From: Amycolatopsis antarctica
GTDB taxonomy: Bacteria > Actinomycetota > Actinomycetes > Mycobacteriales > Pseudonocardiaceae
NCBI RefSeq assembly: GCF_002262875.1
Contig: NZ_NKYE01000008.1
Coordinates: 248,001 to 312,000 of the forward strand
Reading direction: 5' to 3'
Length of the DNA stretch: 64,000 nucleotides
Both the position numbers and the translations under genes were made by a program. Shown one piece after another: positions 42,413-51,263 of the stretch. Position 1 is the stretch's first letter. The number at the start of each line of letters is the position of its first letter. Below the pieces are notes generated by a model, which was not told the DNA's origin, searched no databases, and saw only the letters and a program-made list of their open reading frames with translations.

Positions 42413-42961
42413 ATGAGCGCTCCCACGACCGAGATCCCCGGCTACACGGTCGGCACCTGGACCATCGACGCGGTCCACTCGGAGGTCACCTACGCCGTCA
42501 AGCACCTCGGCCTGGCCAAGTCGCGCGGCAACTTCGGCACGTTCAGCGGTCAGATCACCACCGCCGAGAACATCCTCGACTCCTCGGTGACCGCCGAGAT
42601 CGACGCCGCGTCGGTGTCCACCGGCAACGGCCAGCGGGACGACCACGTGCGCTCCGCCGACTTCTTCGACGTCGAGAACCACCCGACGATCACGTTCCGC
42701 TCGACCGGCATCCGCCGGGACGACGACGAGTACGTCATCGACGGTGAACTCACCTGGCGCGGCGTCACCAAGGCGGTCTCGCTCGAGGCGGAGTTCAACG
42801 GCATCGGCCCGAACCCGGCCGCCGACAACGCCACCACCATCGGCATCTCCGCCGAGGCCACCGTCGCCCGCCGCGACTTCGGCATCGGCCCGGAGGGCAA
42901 CGCCTTCCTCGGCGAGAAGGTCAAGATCACCCTCGAGATCGAGGCCGCGCTCCAGTCCTGA
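42413..42961 (+). CDS. YceI family lipid-binding protein
   Basis: A 182-residue lipocalin-like beta-barrel of the YceI family, which binds isoprenoid or other amphipathic lipids. It shows YTVGTWTIDAVHSEVTYAVKHLGLAKSRGNFGTFSGQI, RDDHVRSADFFDVENHPTITFRST, YVIDGELTWRGVTKAVSLEAEFNG and DFGIGPEGNAFLGEKVKITLEIEA. No signal peptide is present, so it is cytoplasmic, unlike E. coli YceI. AGGAGG is placed well before the ATG. It is controlled with the divergent MarR gene. YceI/MarR pairs are frequently associated with stress responses. Confidence 0.93.
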   Translation: MSAPTTEIPGYTVGTWTIDAVHSEVTYAVKHLGLAKSRGNFGTFSGQITTAENILDSSVTAEIDAASVSTGNGQRDDHVRSADFFDVENHPTITFRSTGIRRDDDEYVIDGELTWRGVTKAVSLEAEFNGIGPNPAADNATTIGISAEATVARRDFGIGPEGNAFLGEKVKITLEIEAALQS

Positions 42962-42983
42962 CCGGACGCATGGCCGCCATCGA

Positions 42984-43030
42984 CCGTGAGTGGAACCCGC
43001 CCGGCGGTCGGGCGGGCGTTCCACTCACGG
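42984..43030. terminator. long hairpin terminator between yceI and the HIT gene
   Basis: Arms CCGTGAGTGGAAC (42984-42996) and its exact complement (43018-43030) enclose a second GC-rich stem. The right arm covers the stop codon of the convergent HIT gene (43025-43027), so the terminator overlaps coding sequence. Confidence 0.8.
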
Positions 43031-43600
43031 CCGGGCGAGGGCCGGGTCGTGCCAGGCTCCGGCCAGCAGTTCCCAGGTCTGGCCCAGCAACTGCGGCAGC
43101 ACCTTCGTGTGCCCCACGACGGGCATGAAGTTCGCGTCCCCACCCCAGCGCGGCACCAGGTGCTGGTGCAGGTGGGCGGCGATTCCCGCGCCGGCGATCA
43201 CGCCCTGGTTCATGCCGATGTTGAACCCGTGGGCGTCGGAGACCGCGCGCACCACCGCCATGCCACGCTGGGTGAACTCGGCCAGCTCGACCGTCTCCAC
43301 CGCCGTCAGCTCGGTGTAGTCGGCCACGTGCCGGTAGGGCACCACCATCAGGTGCCCGGGGTTGTACGGGTACAGGTTCAGCACCGCGTACACCTGCTCG
43401 CCGCGCGCCAGGATCAGCGCCTCGGCGTCGTCGCCGAGACCGGGCAGCCGGCAGAACGGGCAGCCCCTCGGCTCGTCCCCGTCCGGCTTGTTCTCCCCCT
43501 TGACGTAGGCCAGGCGGTGCGGGGTCCACAGCCGCTGCAACGCGTCCGGCACTCCCACACCGTCCTGCGCGACGACGCCGGGCTCACCCTCCCGACTCAC
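43025..43600 (-). CDS. HIT family protein (AP4A phosphorylase/hydrolase-like)
   Basis: A 191-residue histidine-triad nucleotide-binding protein. It shows [46 protein letters not shown] and the catalytic triad [10 protein letters not shown]. The equivalent gene Rv2613c follows thrS in M. tuberculosis and encodes an AP4A phosphorylase. The GTG start overlaps the thrS stop (GTGA at 43597-43600), so it is translated with thrS. Confidence 0.93.
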   Translation of the reverse strand: MSREGEPGVVAQDGVGVPDALQRLWTPHRLAYVKGENKPDGDEPRGCPFCRLPGLGDDAEALILARGEQVYAVLNLYPYNPGHLMVVPYRHVADYTELTAVETVELAEFTQRGMAVVRAVSDAHGFNIGMNQGVIAGAGIAAHLHQHLVPRWGGDANFMPVVGHTKVLPQLLGQTWELLAGAWHDPALARP

Positions 43601-45633
43601 GCGAGGACCGCCCCGACCGCGTCGGCGTCCGGGGACGCGTTCTCCCGCCGGGCGACCCAGCTCGCGATCGCCTCGATCGCGTCGGCCACCGGCACGGAGT
43701 TGATCTGGCCACCGTCGCGGAAGCGGAAGGACACCGCGCCCGCCTCGGCGTCCTTCGCCCCGGCAAGCAGCATGAACGGCACCTTCTGCGTGGTGTGCGT
43801 GCGGATCTTCTTCTGCATCCGGTCGTCGCTCGCGTCCACCTCGGCCCGGATTCCCTTGGCGCGCAACGCCTCGCGCACTCCGGCCAGGTGCTCGACCTGG
43901 TCCGCGGTGATCGGGATGCCGACCACCTGCACCGGCGAGAGCCAGGCGGGGAACGCGCCCGCGTAGTGCTCGGTGAGCACACCGAAGAAGCGTTCGATCG
44001 AGCCGAACAGTGCCCGGTGGATCATCACCGGCCGCTGCCGCGAACCGTCGGAGGCCGTGTACTCGAGTTCGAAACGCTTGTTCTGGTTGAAATCGAGCTG
44101 GATCGTCGACATCTGCCAGGTCCGGCCGATCGCGTCCTTGGCCTGCACGGAGATCTTCGGCCCGTAGAAGGCCGCACCGCCGGGGTCGGGTACCAGTTCG
44201 AGCCCGGAGTCGACGGCGGCCTGCCGCAGGGTCTCGGTGGCCTCCTCCCACTCCCAGTCCTCGCCGATGAACTTCTCCGAGTCACCCCGGGTGGACAGTT
44301 CCAGGTAGAAGTCCGAGAGGCCGTAGTCGGCCAGCAGGTCCAGCACGAAGCGCAGCAGCGACCGCAGCTCGCCCGGCATCTGCTCCTTGGTGCAGTAGAT
44401 GTGCGAGTCGTCCATCGTCAGCCCGCGCACGCGGGTGAGGCCGTGCACCACGCCGGACTTCTCGTAGCGGTAGACGGTGCCGAACTCGAACAGCCGCAGC
44501 GGCAGTTCGCGGTACGAGCGCCCCCGCGAGCGGAAGACCAGGTTGTGCATCGGGCAGTTCATCGCCTTGAGGTAGTAGTCCTCATCGTCGAACTGGACCG
44601 GCGGAAACATCGTGTCCGCGTAGTAGGGCAGGTGGCCGGAGGTGTGGAACAGCTCGCCCTTGGTGATGTGCGGCGTGTTCACGAACTCGTACCCGGCCTC
44701 CTCGTGGCGCCGGCGCGAGTACGTCTCCAGCTCCCGGCGGATGATCCCGCCCTTGGGGTGGAACACCGGGAGCCCGGAACCGATCTCCTCGGGGAAGGAG
44801 AACAGGTCCAGCTCCGCGCCCAGCTTGCGGTGGTCGCGGCGTTCGGCCTCGGCCAGCCGCTCCAGGTACTGCTCCTGCGCCTCGGCCGACTCCCAGGCCG
44901 TGCCGTAGATGCGCTGCAACTGCGGGTTCTTGTCGTTTCCGCGCCAGTAGGCCGCGGCGACCCTGGTGAGGGTGAACGCGGGGATGTACTTGGTCGTGGG
45001 CACGTGCGGGCCGCGGCAGAGATCGCTCCAGACGATCTCCTTGCTGCGCGGATCGAGATTGTCGTACGCGGTCAGCTCCCCGGCTCCGACCTCCATCACC
45101 TCGTCGGTGTCCACTGTGGAGTCACCGGACTTGAGGTCGACGAGTTCGAGCTTGAACGGCTCGTCCGCCAGTTCCTTCTTCGCCGCCTCGACCGAGCCGA
45201 GCACCCGGCGGGAGAACTGCTGCGAGCCCTTGATGATCTGCTTCATCCGCTTCTCGAGCGAACGCAGATCCTCGGGGGTGAACGGCGTGTCCACCGCGAA
45301 GTCGTAGTAGAAGCCGTCCCGGACCGGCGGCCCGATACCCAGCTTCGCACCCGGGAACTGCTGCTGCACAGCCTGCGCGAGCACGTGCGCGGCGGAGTGG
45401 CGGATGACGGCGCGTCCGTCCTCGGTGTTCGCGGCGACCGATTCGACCTCGGTGTCGGTCCCGGGCGCCCAGCTCAGGTCCCGGAGGTTTCCCTCGGCGT
45501 CCCGGACGACCACGACGGCGTCCGGTCCCTTGCCGGGCAGGCCTGCCTCGCGCACGGCTGTGCCCGCAGTCGTTCCCGACGTCACCACCACGCGCTGGGC
45601 GGGAACGGCCGGGGACGGCGACTGATCGGACAC
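43597..45633 (-). CDS. thrS: threonyl-tRNA synthetase
   Basis: A 678-residue class II synthetase. It has a TGS domain ([18 protein letters not shown]), the editing domain with [24 protein letters not shown], the catalytic core ([99 protein letters not shown]) and an anticodon-binding domain. GTG at 45633, seven bases after GAGGAG, is preferred over the ATG six codons upstream, whose own codons contain that ribosome site. It is first in the thrS-HIT pair. Confidence 0.95.
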   Translation of the reverse strand: MSDQSPSPAVPAQRVVVTSGTTAGTAVREAGLPGKGPDAVVVVRDAEGNLRDLSWAPGTDTEVESVAANTEDGRAVIRHSAAHVLAQAVQQQFPGAKLGIGPPVRDGFYYDFAVDTPFTPEDLRSLEKRMKQIIKGSQQFSRRVLGSVEAAKKELADEPFKLELVDLKSGDSTVDTDEVMEVGAGELTAYDNLDPRSKEIVWSDLCRGPHVPTTKYIPAFTLTRVAAAYWRGNDKNPQLQRIYGTAWESAEAQEQYLERLAEAERRDHRKLGAELDLFSFPEEIGSGLPVFHPKGGIIRRELETYSRRRHEEAGYEFVNTPHITKGELFHTSGHLPYYADTMFPPVQFDDEDYYLKAMNCPMHNLVFRSRGRSYRELPLRLFEFGTVYRYEKSGVVHGLTRVRGLTMDDSHIYCTKEQMPGELRSLLRFVLDLLADYGLSDFYLELSTRGDSEKFIGEDWEWEEATETLRQAAVDSGLELVPDPGGAAFYGPKISVQAKDAIGRTWQMSTIQLDFNQNKRFELEYTASDGSRQRPVMIHRALFGSIERFFGVLTEHYAGAFPAWLSPVQVVGIPITADQVEHLAGVREALRAKGIRAEVDASDDRMQKKIRTHTTQKVPFMLLAGAKDAEAGAVSFRFRDGGQINSVPVADAIEAIASWVARRENASPDADAVGAVLA

Positions 45634-45803
45634 GATGAACTCCTCGGGCATGGGGACGTGCGATGACGCCCCGAATGCTATCCGCCGGTTCGATTCCCGC
45701 CGCTGCCGCGTTCCCCCGCGAGGCGGCCCGGAGCACCGGCACCCTAGCCCCCGGCGGGCGAACCTCCGATGCGCGAGCGTCCGGCACCCCGGCCGCAGGT
45801 AGG

Positions 45804-46721
45804 TCAGTGTCCGGCGCCCAGGTGCCGCCGTGCCCATTCCTCGAAACCGGTGGTCGGGATCCCCAGTGCTCGCGCGTACTCGGGCCGGGCGGGCTGACCG
45901 ACCACGTTCATCAGCTCGTGCGCGGCACCCATTCCGGGCATTCCGGCGGCGGTCGCCTCGGCCTCGGTCATGTCCGGCGCGGTCAGCTCGGCACCGAGGG
46001 TGCGGGACAGGATCCCGGCGATCTCGGTCATCGTCAGGTAGTCGCTCGCCAGCTCCAGCTCGACGCGGTGGAACCGCTCCGGCGCGAGGATGGCCGCCGC
46101 GGCCGCGGCACCGATGTCGTCGACCGCGACGAGGGACAACAGAGTGCCGGGATTCAGCACGCTGACGAGCCCGCCCTCGACACCCCTGGGGAACAGAAAT
46201 GCCATGGCGGGAAGGAAGTTCTCCATGAAGAAGCCGGGCTTGACCAGCGTCCAGTGAACGAAACCCGCGTCCCGGACCCGGTCCTGGATCGCGGTCTTGG
46301 CCGCGTAGTAGGGCTCGACCGCGGACCAGCGTCCCTCCGCCCAGCCGGGGGCCTCGGTATGCCGCCCGGCTCCGGAGACCGAGGTGTGCACGAACTGCGG
46401 TACCCCGGCGGCCAGCGCGGCCTCGATCAGGTTGAGGGCCTGTTCGACCTCCCCGTCGAAAGCACGCCCGCCCATCTCGGGCATCTGCACCGAGAAGACG
46501 GCCCGCGCTCCCTTCGCGGCCCTGGTCACCGAGTCGCGGTCGTCGAGATCGCCGGTGACCAGTTCGGCGCCCAGTAGTTCCACGGCCTTGGCCCGTTCGG
46601 TTCCCGGGTCACGGACCAGCGCCCGGACGGGCACGCCGTTCGTGAGCAGGGCGCGGGCGGTGGCCCCGCCCTGCCTTCCGGTGGCGCCGACGACCAGGAC
46701 CGGTGCGGACTCGGCGGACAT
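45804..46721 (-). CDS. NmrA/HSCARG-like NAD(P)-binding protein
   Basis: A 305-residue Rossmann-fold protein of the NmrA-like atypical SDR family. The nucleotide site is [31 protein letters not shown], followed by [42 protein letters not shown] and [15 protein letters not shown]. The SDR catalytic Tyr-x3-Lys appears as [12 protein letters not shown]. Such proteins act as redox sensors or quinone reductases. AGAGGAGC precedes the ATG. It is divergent from a TetR regulator with a large palindrome in the gap. Confidence 0.9.
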   Translation of the reverse strand: MSAESAPVLVVGATGRQGGATARALLTNGVPVRALVRDPGTERAKAVELLGAELVTGDLDDRDSVTRAAKGARAVFSVQMPEMGGRAFDGEVEQALNLIEAALAAGVPQFVHTSVSGAGRHTEAPGWAEGRWSAVEPYYAAKTAIQDRVRDAGFVHWTLVKPGFFMENFLPAMAFLFPRGVEGGLVSVLNPGTLLSLVAVDDIGAAAAAAILAPERFHRVELELASDYLTMTEIAGILSRTLGAELTAPDMTEAEATAAGMPGMGAAHELMNVVGQPARPEYARALGIPTTGFEEWARRHLGAGH

Positions 46722-46749
46722 GGTGCTCCTCTGCTGTACCGACGGGGGC

Positions 46750-46807
46750 ATAAGTGGCGGGGCCCGCCACTTATCGTTCGCTACGATACGGAGGGCCCCG
46801 CCACTTA
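46750..46807. promoter_or_regulatory. TetR operator between the nmrA-like gene and tetR
   Basis: ATAAGTGGCGGG (46750-46761) and its exact complement (46763-46774) flank a single G. A further half site CCCCGCCACTTA lies at 46796-46807, before the regulator start at 46829. The full palindrome lies nearer the nmrA-like gene. A TACGAT -10-like element sits between the two sites. Confidence 0.8.
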
Positions 46808-46828
46808 GCAAACCCCGGAGATGACGCC

Positions 46829-47395
46829 ATGGCCGCGCAGCGTGCGGATGCCCGGCGCAACCACGCCCGCATCCTCGCCGTGGCCAGGGTTGAGGTCGCC
46901 GCCCACGGCGCCGAGGCCTCCCTGGAGCAGATCGCGCGCACCGCCGGAGTCGGGTCGGCGACCGTGCGCAGGCACTTCCCCAGCCGCCGGGCACTGCTGG
47001 AGGCCGTCTTCCACGACCGCATCGAGACCCTGTGCGCCCAGGCGGGCGATCTGGCCGGTGCGGCCGACACCAGGACCGCGCTGGTGACCTGGCTGGGCGC
47101 CCTCACCGAGTACGCGGCCTCCGCCCAGGGGCTGGCCACCGCCCTGGCCGAGGCCGGGGTCGCCGACGCCGGGCCCGCACACGTCAACGCCTGCTCGGCG
47201 AAACTGAGCGAGGCCGCCGACCCGCTGCTACGCCGCGCCGTCCACGCGGGCTCGGTGACACCCGGTGTCACCATCGCCGATCTGGTCGCACTGGTCGCCG
47301 GCATCGTCCTGGTCACCCAGGACAGCGCGGATCCGGCGGCCGAGGCCGACCGCCTGCTCGGCCTGGCCGTGGCCGGGATCAGCCCGCGGCAGTGA
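46829..47395 (+). CDS. TetR family transcriptional regulator
   Basis: A 188-residue regulator with the DNA-binding domain NHARILAVARVEVAAHGAEASLEQIARTAGVGSATVRRHFPSRRALLEAVFHDRI at residues about 11-65 and a small C-terminal ligand domain similar to the SBP-type TetR C-terminal domains. A GGAG ribosome site lies nine bases before the ATG. It is divergent from the nmrA-like gene and most likely represses it and itself. Confidence 0.92.
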   Translation: MAAQRADARRNHARILAVARVEVAAHGAEASLEQIARTAGVGSATVRRHFPSRRALLEAVFHDRIETLCAQAGDLAGAADTRTALVTWLGALTEYAASAQGLATALAEAGVADAGPAHVNACSAKLSEAADPLLRRAVHAGSVTPGVTIADLVALVAGIVLVTQDSADPAAEADRLLGLAVAGISPRQ

Positions 47396-47506
47396 GCCGG
47401 GAGCGCCCCCGGTTACCACCTATCGAGCTAACGTCGTCCACTTCCGGATTCGATACCTTGAACCACGTTCGATCCAGTCCGGTTACCCGTTCCCAGCGGA
47501 GGCGCA

Positions 47507-47944
47507 GTGTCCGAAGTGGTCAGGTTGTCGTCGGTCAAGTCCTTGGCGTTCAAGGGCTTCGTGGTCGCGGCAGGCGCGAGTTCCGCGCTGCTGTTCGCCG
47601 CTCCCTACGCCACCGCGGACGCGGCCGCGGTGGCCGGCCCTCCACCGGCACTGGTGCACGCCTCCACCGGCAACGAGTGCAAGCTGAACGTGCGCAGCGG
47701 TCCCGAGGTCGCCCCGGCCAACAACCTCGCCACGCTCAACTGCGCGAACTACACGACCTGCACCCACGCCGCGGGCGAGAGTCCCTGCGGCCCCTACGTT
47801 TCCGGCGGGCAGTACGACTGTGTCGGCCCGGAGGGCGCCCAGGTCACCGACGACCGATGGGTCGAGGTCGACTGGCGCACCCCCGCGAAATCCTATGTCG
47901 CGGTCGCCTGCGCGGCGTTCGCGCACACCACCGACTCCCCCTGA
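47507..47944 (+). CDS. small secreted cysteine-rich protein, possible SH3-like domain
   Basis: A 145-residue protein with a signal peptide (basic start, SLAFKGFVVAAGASSALLFAAPYATADA, cleavage near residue 40). The mature part has six cysteines (ECKLNVRSGP, TLNCANYTTC, ESPCGPY, QYDCVG, VAVACAAF), likely three disulfides, and a LNVRSGP segment that recalls bacterial SH3 domains. A late VEVDWRTPAKSYVAVAC ends the fold. GTG start with AGCGGAGGC upstream. No function is known; it stands alone between a TetR gene and a pseudogene remnant. Confidence 0.75.
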   Translation: MSEVVRLSSVKSLAFKGFVVAAGASSALLFAAPYATADAAAVAGPPPALVHASTGNECKLNVRSGPEVAPANNLATLNCANYTTCTHAAGESPCGPYVSGGQYDCVGPEGAQVTDDRWVEVDWRTPAKSYVAVACAAFAHTTDSP

Positions 47945-48017
47945 CCGGCGGGCCCCGGCCCGCGACGGGGCAGGCGGCCGACTCCGCGAGCCGTCGGTGG
48001 CCGATGGCGACCGGTCG

Positions 48018-48095
48018 TCAGCCGAGGTCCAGCACCGCCTTGCCGCCCAGACTCCGGCTCCGCAGCGCCCGATGGCATCGGCCGGCCGCGTTCAG
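48018..48095 (-). pseudogene. 3' remnant of a quinone-oxidoreductase-like dehydrogenase gene
   Basis: The last 25 codons before a minus-strand stop read LNAAGRCHRALRSRSLGGKAVLDLG. This resembles the usual C-terminus of NADPH:quinone oxidoreductases (EAHRALESRSLGGKVVL). Upstream there is no continuing dehydrogenase sequence in any frame, so only the tail of the gene appears to remain. Confidence 0.45.
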
Positions 48096-48401
48096 TTCCC
48101 ACACCAGAGCGGTTGTCCTGGCCCGTCTACTCGGCAGCCCCACACACACACAAGAAAGCTCCGGCTCGTCGGTCACGTGTCCGAGGGCGACGAGTGTCCC
48201 GTTGCGCGCCGGTAGATCGTGGTACGGCCGGGATTCCAGGGTGTGATCGGACCGCGCTCGGTCCGGCCGGCGCGACGTCCGCGGCTCGCCGACACCTGTC
48301 GTGGCGCCGTCGCACTCTTCCCGACCGATGTCCATCGCCACGGGAGCACGGCGGGGGCGACGGTGGTCACCGTCGCCGCCCCTGTCACGAAGGAGACAGC
48401 A
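48096..48401. other. gene-free stretch before the gamma-glutamyltransferase gene
   Basis: About 300 bases without a credible frame, containing a short (CA)n run near 48144-48153 and the upstream region of the transferase gene, whose ribosome site AAGGAG lies at 48390-48395. Together with the dehydrogenase remnant it suggests past rearrangement. Confidence 0.5.
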
Positions 48402-50054
48402 ATGACCACGAGACCTCTCGGCCACGGGCGGGTAGGCCCGAAAGAAACGGTCACCGGAAAACGCGCCGTGGCGTCGAGCCAGCATCCGGTCGTAACCGAC
48501 ACCATGCTCGACGTCCTGCGCGCGGGCGGGAACGCGATCGACGCGGCGATCGCAGGCAATCTGGTGCAGGCGGTGGTCCAGCAGGACATGACCAATCACG
48601 CCGGAACGGTCACCGCGCTCGTGCACGACGCCAGCACCGGGGAGATCGTGGAGCTCAACAGCACCGGCCGGATCGTTCCCGGCCTGCCGCCGTTCGCCCC
48701 CGTCCCGGCGGGTAAGGGCCTGTACGCGGAGGTGCCGGGTCTGCCCCGGGCCGTCGTTCCCGGGTTCATGCCGGGTATGAAGGCACTCTACGAGCGGTTC
48801 GCCACGCTGCCGTGGGCACGGCTGTGCGAGGCAGCCGTCCAGTGGGCCGAGGAGGGCCACCCGGTCACCTCGTTCGAGCACCTGGTGATGGCGCAGACCG
48901 TCGACTTCTTTCTCTTCACCGAGTCCGGACGCGAGCACTTCACGCCGGGCGGGCACTTGCCACAGGTCGGGCACCGCCAGGCGTCCCCGGCGCTCGCCGA
49001 GACCATGCGCAACCTGGCCGCCGAGGGGCCCGACTACTTCCTCACCGGTAGATGGGCACAGGATTTCGTACGTCGCGGCAACGATCTCGGGTGGCGAATC
49101 GAGGCGGCACACCTGACCGCCCAGCCGCCACAGTGGACGTCGGGTTACCGGTGGCAACACCGGGGGCACACGGTGGTGCAGCTCTCCGCGCCGGAACGGC
49201 AGGGCGTCTACTGCCAGATCGTGCTGGGGATCCTCGACGAACTGGACGTCACCTCGATCGGTCACTGGTCGGAGAACGCGGAAGCGCTCTACTACCTCGC
49301 CCACGCGCTGCGCCGGGCGGCCTTCGAGACCGGCTTGCTCAACGACCCGGCGCTCTTCGGCGACACCACCGGCCCGCTCACCTCGCCCGCGCTGATCAAG
49401 GGTGTCGCGGACATCCTCCGCAACGCCAGGGCGCGGGTCGATCTGACCGAGCACGTAAAGCTGACCCGAGGCGCCCCCGCGATGGCCGCGACGGGCGCTT
49501 CCACGCAGCCTGCCGGAAGTTGCGAACTGACCGTCGTGGACGAGCGCGGCAACTGGGTGCAGATGATGAACACGTTGCAGGGCGGTGGTATCCCGGGTGA
49601 AGTGGTCGGCGGCGTCCCCATGGTCGGCAGCCACTTCCTGAACGATCTCAACTCCCCGATGGAGGGCTGGCTCGTCGGCGGGCGAATGCGGTCCATCCTG
49701 TCCAACACCATGGTCCTGCGCGACGGCAGACCGTGGCTGTCTCTCGGTTCTCCCGGAAACGTGCACTGCACCGTGCCGCAGGTGCTGTCCAACATCCTGG
49801 ACTTCGGCATGGACCCGTACGCCGCGGACGACGCACCACGCTGCCTGCCCTACCAGAGCGACCACACGATCTCCGCCGAGTGCCGGCTCTCCCCCGAGCT
49901 GCCGGGTGACCTGGCCGCGCTGGGCGTACTGACCAATCCACTGCCCGAGTACGACTACCACATGGGCTCCTACCAGATGGCCTGGCGGACATCGGACGGA
50001 AACCTGAGCACCTGCACCGGACCGCGCCGGGAGGGTGCCGCCGACGGAATCTGA
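48402..50054 (+). CDS. gamma-glutamyltransferase family protein, atypical
   Basis: A 550-residue Ntn-hydrolase-type protein. The N-terminal part is typical: AVASSQHPVVTDTMLDVLRAGGNAIDAAIAGNLVQAVVQQDMTNHAG, and LPRAVVPGFMPGMKALYERF. The C-terminal part has VVDERGNWVQMMNTLQGGGIPGE and GGRMRSILSNTMVLRDGRPWLSLGSPGNVHCTVPQVLSNILDFGMDP. The usual self-cleavage motif TTHxxVVD is replaced by SCELTVVD (Ser373-Cys374), so the nucleophile is uncertain. No signal peptide is visible, unlike secreted GGTs. It might be an acylase or hydrolase of this fold rather than a glutathione transferase. Confidence 0.85.
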   Translation: MTTRPLGHGRVGPKETVTGKRAVASSQHPVVTDTMLDVLRAGGNAIDAAIAGNLVQAVVQQDMTNHAGTVTALVHDASTGEIVELNSTGRIVPGLPPFAPVPAGKGLYAEVPGLPRAVVPGFMPGMKALYERFATLPWARLCEAAVQWAEEGHPVTSFEHLVMAQTVDFFLFTESGREHFTPGGHLPQVGHRQASPALAETMRNLAAEGPDYFLTGRWAQDFVRRGNDLGWRIEAAHLTAQPPQWTSGYRWQHRGHTVVQLSAPERQGVYCQIVLGILDELDVTSIGHWSENAEALYYLAHALRRAAFETGLLNDPALFGDTTGPLTSPALIKGVADILRNARARVDLTEHVKLTRGAPAMAATGASTQPAGSCELTVVDERGNWVQMMNTLQGGGIPGEVVGGVPMVGSHFLNDLNSPMEGWLVGGRMRSILSNTMVLRDGRPWLSLGSPGNVHCTVPQVLSNILDFGMDPYAADDAPRCLPYQSDHTISAECRLSPELPGDLAALGVLTNPLPEYDYHMGSYQMAWRTSDGNLSTCTGPRREGAADGI

Positions 50055-50106
50055 CACAGGTATCGGCCACTGCACCGGCCTGCGCGCAACACCCCGGCCG
50101 TGCGCC

Positions 50107-51225
50107 CTAGGCTCGGGTGACTTCTCGCCGGGGTTCTCCGGCATAAGTGCTGGACGGGCGGATCAGGCTGTTCGCGGCGAGTTGCTCGTTGATGTGGGCG
50201 GTCCAACCGGTGATACGGGCCGCGACGAAGATCGGAGTGAAGACCGGAACCTCGAACCCGATCAGGTGGTAGGCGGGGCCCGCGGGGTAGTCGAGGTTGG
50301 GGTGCAGCCCCTTCTCCGCGTACATGGCCCTGGCCAGTGCCTCGTAGATGTCGAGAATTCCCTCGCCACCGCGGGCCCCGGCCACCTCACGCAGCGCGTC
50401 CCGCATCGTGGGGACCCGGGAGTCGCCCTTCTTGTACACCCGGTGCCCGAAACCCATGATCTTGCGTTCGGCTGCCAGGGCGTCCGCGAGCCACGCCCGC
50501 GCGTTCGAGGCCGCACCGATCTCCTCGAACATCGCCATGACGGCTTCGTTGGCACCACCGTGCAGCGGGCCCTTGAGCGCACCGATCGCGGCGGTGACGG
50601 CGCTGTAGAGATCGGAAAGGGTGGAAGTGACGACCCGGGAGGTGAAGGTGGAGGCGTTGAAACTGTGCTCCGCGTAGAGCACCAGGGACGTCTCGAAAGC
50701 ACGCACGACGACCGGATCGGGCACCTCGCCGAAGCTCAGGTACAGGAAGTTCTCCGCGTAGCCGAGGTCGTCGCGCGCGGTGAGCGGCGGCAGGCCGCGC
50801 CGGCGGCGCTGGGTCAGTGCGACGACGGCGGGCAGGGCCGCGTACAGCCGCAATGCCTTGGCCTTGTTGGCTTTCTCGCTGTTGTCGTCCTCGTGGGGAT
50901 CGTTGGCGCCGAGGATGCTGACCGCGGTGCGCAGGGTGTCCATCGGATGCGCGGAGGGTGGCAGCCCGAGCAGGGTGCCGACGAGTTCGGCCGGCAGGTC
51001 GCGGTGAGCACGTTCGGCCTCGTTCTGCTCCGCGAGTTGAGCCGTGCTCGGCAGTTCACCGTACCAGAGCAGATAGGCGACCTCTTCGAACCGGTACCGC
51101 GCGGCGAGGTCCTGGACCGGATAACCGCGGTAGGTCAGCGAATTGGTGTCCGGGTCGACCATGGATACGGCGGTGGTGTCGACGACGACACCGGACAGTC
51201 CTTTGTGGATAGCGGGTGTGGGCAT
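50107..51225 (-). CDS. prpC: 2-methylcitrate synthase/citrate synthase
   Basis: A 372-residue enzyme that joins propionyl-CoA and oxaloacetate. It shows KGLSGVVVDTTAVSMVDPDTNSLTYRGYPVQDLA, YAEHSFNASTFTSRVVTSTLSDLYSAVTAAIGALKGPLHGGANEAVM with the catalytic histidines, KIMGFGHRVYKKGDSRVPTM, and LDYPAGPAYHLIGFEVPVFTPIFVAARITGWTAHINEQ. It is last in the prpD-prpB-prpC cluster. It probably also has citrate synthase activity, as in mycobacteria. Confidence 0.93.
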   Translation of the reverse strand: MPTPAIHKGLSGVVVDTTAVSMVDPDTNSLTYRGYPVQDLAARYRFEEVAYLLWYGELPSTAQLAEQNEAERAHRDLPAELVGTLLGLPPSAHPMDTLRTAVSILGANDPHEDDNSEKANKAKALRLYAALPAVVALTQRRRRGLPPLTARDDLGYAENFLYLSFGEVPDPVVVRAFETSLVLYAEHSFNASTFTSRVVTSTLSDLYSAVTAAIGALKGPLHGGANEAVMAMFEEIGAASNARAWLADALAAERKIMGFGHRVYKKGDSRVPTMRDALREVAGARGGEGILDIYEALARAMYAEKGLHPNLDYPAGPAYHLIGFEVPVFTPIFVAARITGWTAHINEQLAANSLIRPSSTYAGEPRREVTRA

Positions 51226-51263
51226 GGGTGTCCCCTCGGAGAAATTCGTTCCTGCTGGCCGAA

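Noticed and set aside
48144..48153. Short CA dinucleotide run
   Set aside because: It has only about five units in an intergenic region; too short to be considered a functional repeat.
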